Source: Clostridiales bacterium | Lineage (GTDB): Bacteria; Bacillota; Clostridia; Saccharofermentanales; Saccharofermentanaceae | Assembly: GCA_016930475.1 (NCBI GenBank) | Contig: JAFGGR010000055.1 | Coordinates: forward strand, 1-5,729 | Reading direction: 5' to 3' | Length of the DNA stretch: 5,729 nucleotides | In this document: positions 5,282-5,729 of the stretch, one piece after another | How positions within the stretch are numbered: position 1 is the first letter of the stretch | Layout of the letters: every line of letters begins with the position of its first letter | Made by a program: the position numbers and the translations under genes | The notes under the pieces: generated by a model | What the model was told of the DNA's origin: nothing | Databases searched by the model: none | The model's input: the letters and a program-made list of their open reading frames with translations, nothing else

Positions 5282-5729
5282 ATGATCAGTGCAGGAGAAT
5301 TTAGAAACGGATTAACCTTTGAAATGGACGGCCAAGTGTTTCAGGTCGTCGAGTTTCAGCACGTTAAGCCCGGCAAGGGTTCTGCCTTTGTCCGTACTAA
5401 GTACAAGAATGTTCGGACCGGCGGAGTCGTAGAGCATTCCTTCAATCCGAATGAGAAATTCGAGCAGGCTCAGCTGGACAGGAACGACATGCAATATATT
5501 TACTCCGACGGGGAACTTTATTATTTCATGGACCAGACAACATATGAGCAACGACCCATTGCCAAGTCGGATATCGGGGACAGCATACGTTTTCTTAAAG
5601 AGGAGATGATTTGTAAAGTTCTTTCTTATCAGGGAGAAATATTCGGAGTCGAGCTTCCGATCGTCGTTGAGCTTGAAATTACGGAATGCGAGCCGGGTGT
5701 CAAGGGCGATACTGCGACCAACGCGACGA
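5282..5729 (+). CDS. efp: Elongation factor P (partial, 3' end beyond window)
   Basis: The open frame runs to the window edge without a stop and gives 149 codons; the family is about 185 residues, so some 36 are missing. EF-P binds ribosomes stalled at polyproline stretches, between the P and E sites, and promotes peptide bond formation. The N-terminal KOW-like domain starts ISAGEFRNGLTFEMDGQVF; the loop HVKPGKGSAFVR carries K32, the lysine that is modified in many bacteria (5-aminopentanol in Bacillus subtilis). The middle OB domain includes MQYIYSDGELYYFMD and YEQ, and the visible end, GVKGDTATNAT, opens the conserved C-terminal domain signature. The Firmicutes-like PGKG loop suggests a Bacillus-type modification if any, but the modifying enzymes are not in view. 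Confidence 0.96.
   Translation, partial: MISAGEFRNGLTFEMDGQVFQVVEFQHVKPGKGSAFVRTKYKNVRTGGVVEHSFNPNEKFEQAQLDRNDMQYIYSDGELYYFMDQTTYEQRPIAKSDIGDSIRFLKEEMICKVLSYQGEIFGVELPIVVELEITECEPGVKGDTATNAT

Overview
The window looks like chromosome of a Bacillota (Firmicutes) bacterium, probably a member of Clostridia. The evidence is the gene set: a LytR-CpsA-Psr (LCP) wall-polymer ligase, a YclM-type aspartate kinase, a YqeG-family HAD phosphatase and a Bacillus-like elongation factor P. Strong Shine-Dalgarno sites, sigma-A-like promoters and moderate GC content agree with this. I cannot name a genus. No mobile element, CRISPR array, rRNA or tRNA gene is visible.

Left part (1-2999, + strand): a two-gene cell-envelope operon. 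A good promoter (TTGTCA, 17 bp, TATGAT) lies inside the longest possible open frame, so the LCP gene most likely starts at a TTG codon at 103, after an AGGAG site. Its stop overlaps the start of the next gene (ATGA). That second gene encodes an unusual modular membrane protein: a cytoplasmic PP2C-like domain that appears to have lost its metal-binding aspartates, one membrane helix, a bacterial SH3 domain, and a repetitive Thr/Glu/Pro stalk with no LPXTG anchor. It is the most interesting item here: a candidate pseudophosphatase sensor coupled to wall-polymer attachment. A strong internal ribosome site and ATG between the PP2C-like part and the membrane helix may give a second, shorter product.

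Middle (3000-4512): a 163-base intergenic region with several hairpins, including a strong convergent, probably bidirectional terminator. It is followed on the - strand by a full-length aspartate kinase with two C-terminal ACT domains, the first step of the Lys/Thr/Met pathway.

Right part (4513-5729): a 164-base divergent promoter region serves the aspartate kinase (TTGAAT, 17 bp, TATAAT) on one side and yqeG on the other. yqeG (HAD phosphatase) is followed after 104 bases by efp, which the window edge cuts at about 149 codons. The last two genes are housekeeping; only the left operon looks like accessory or poorly described biology.
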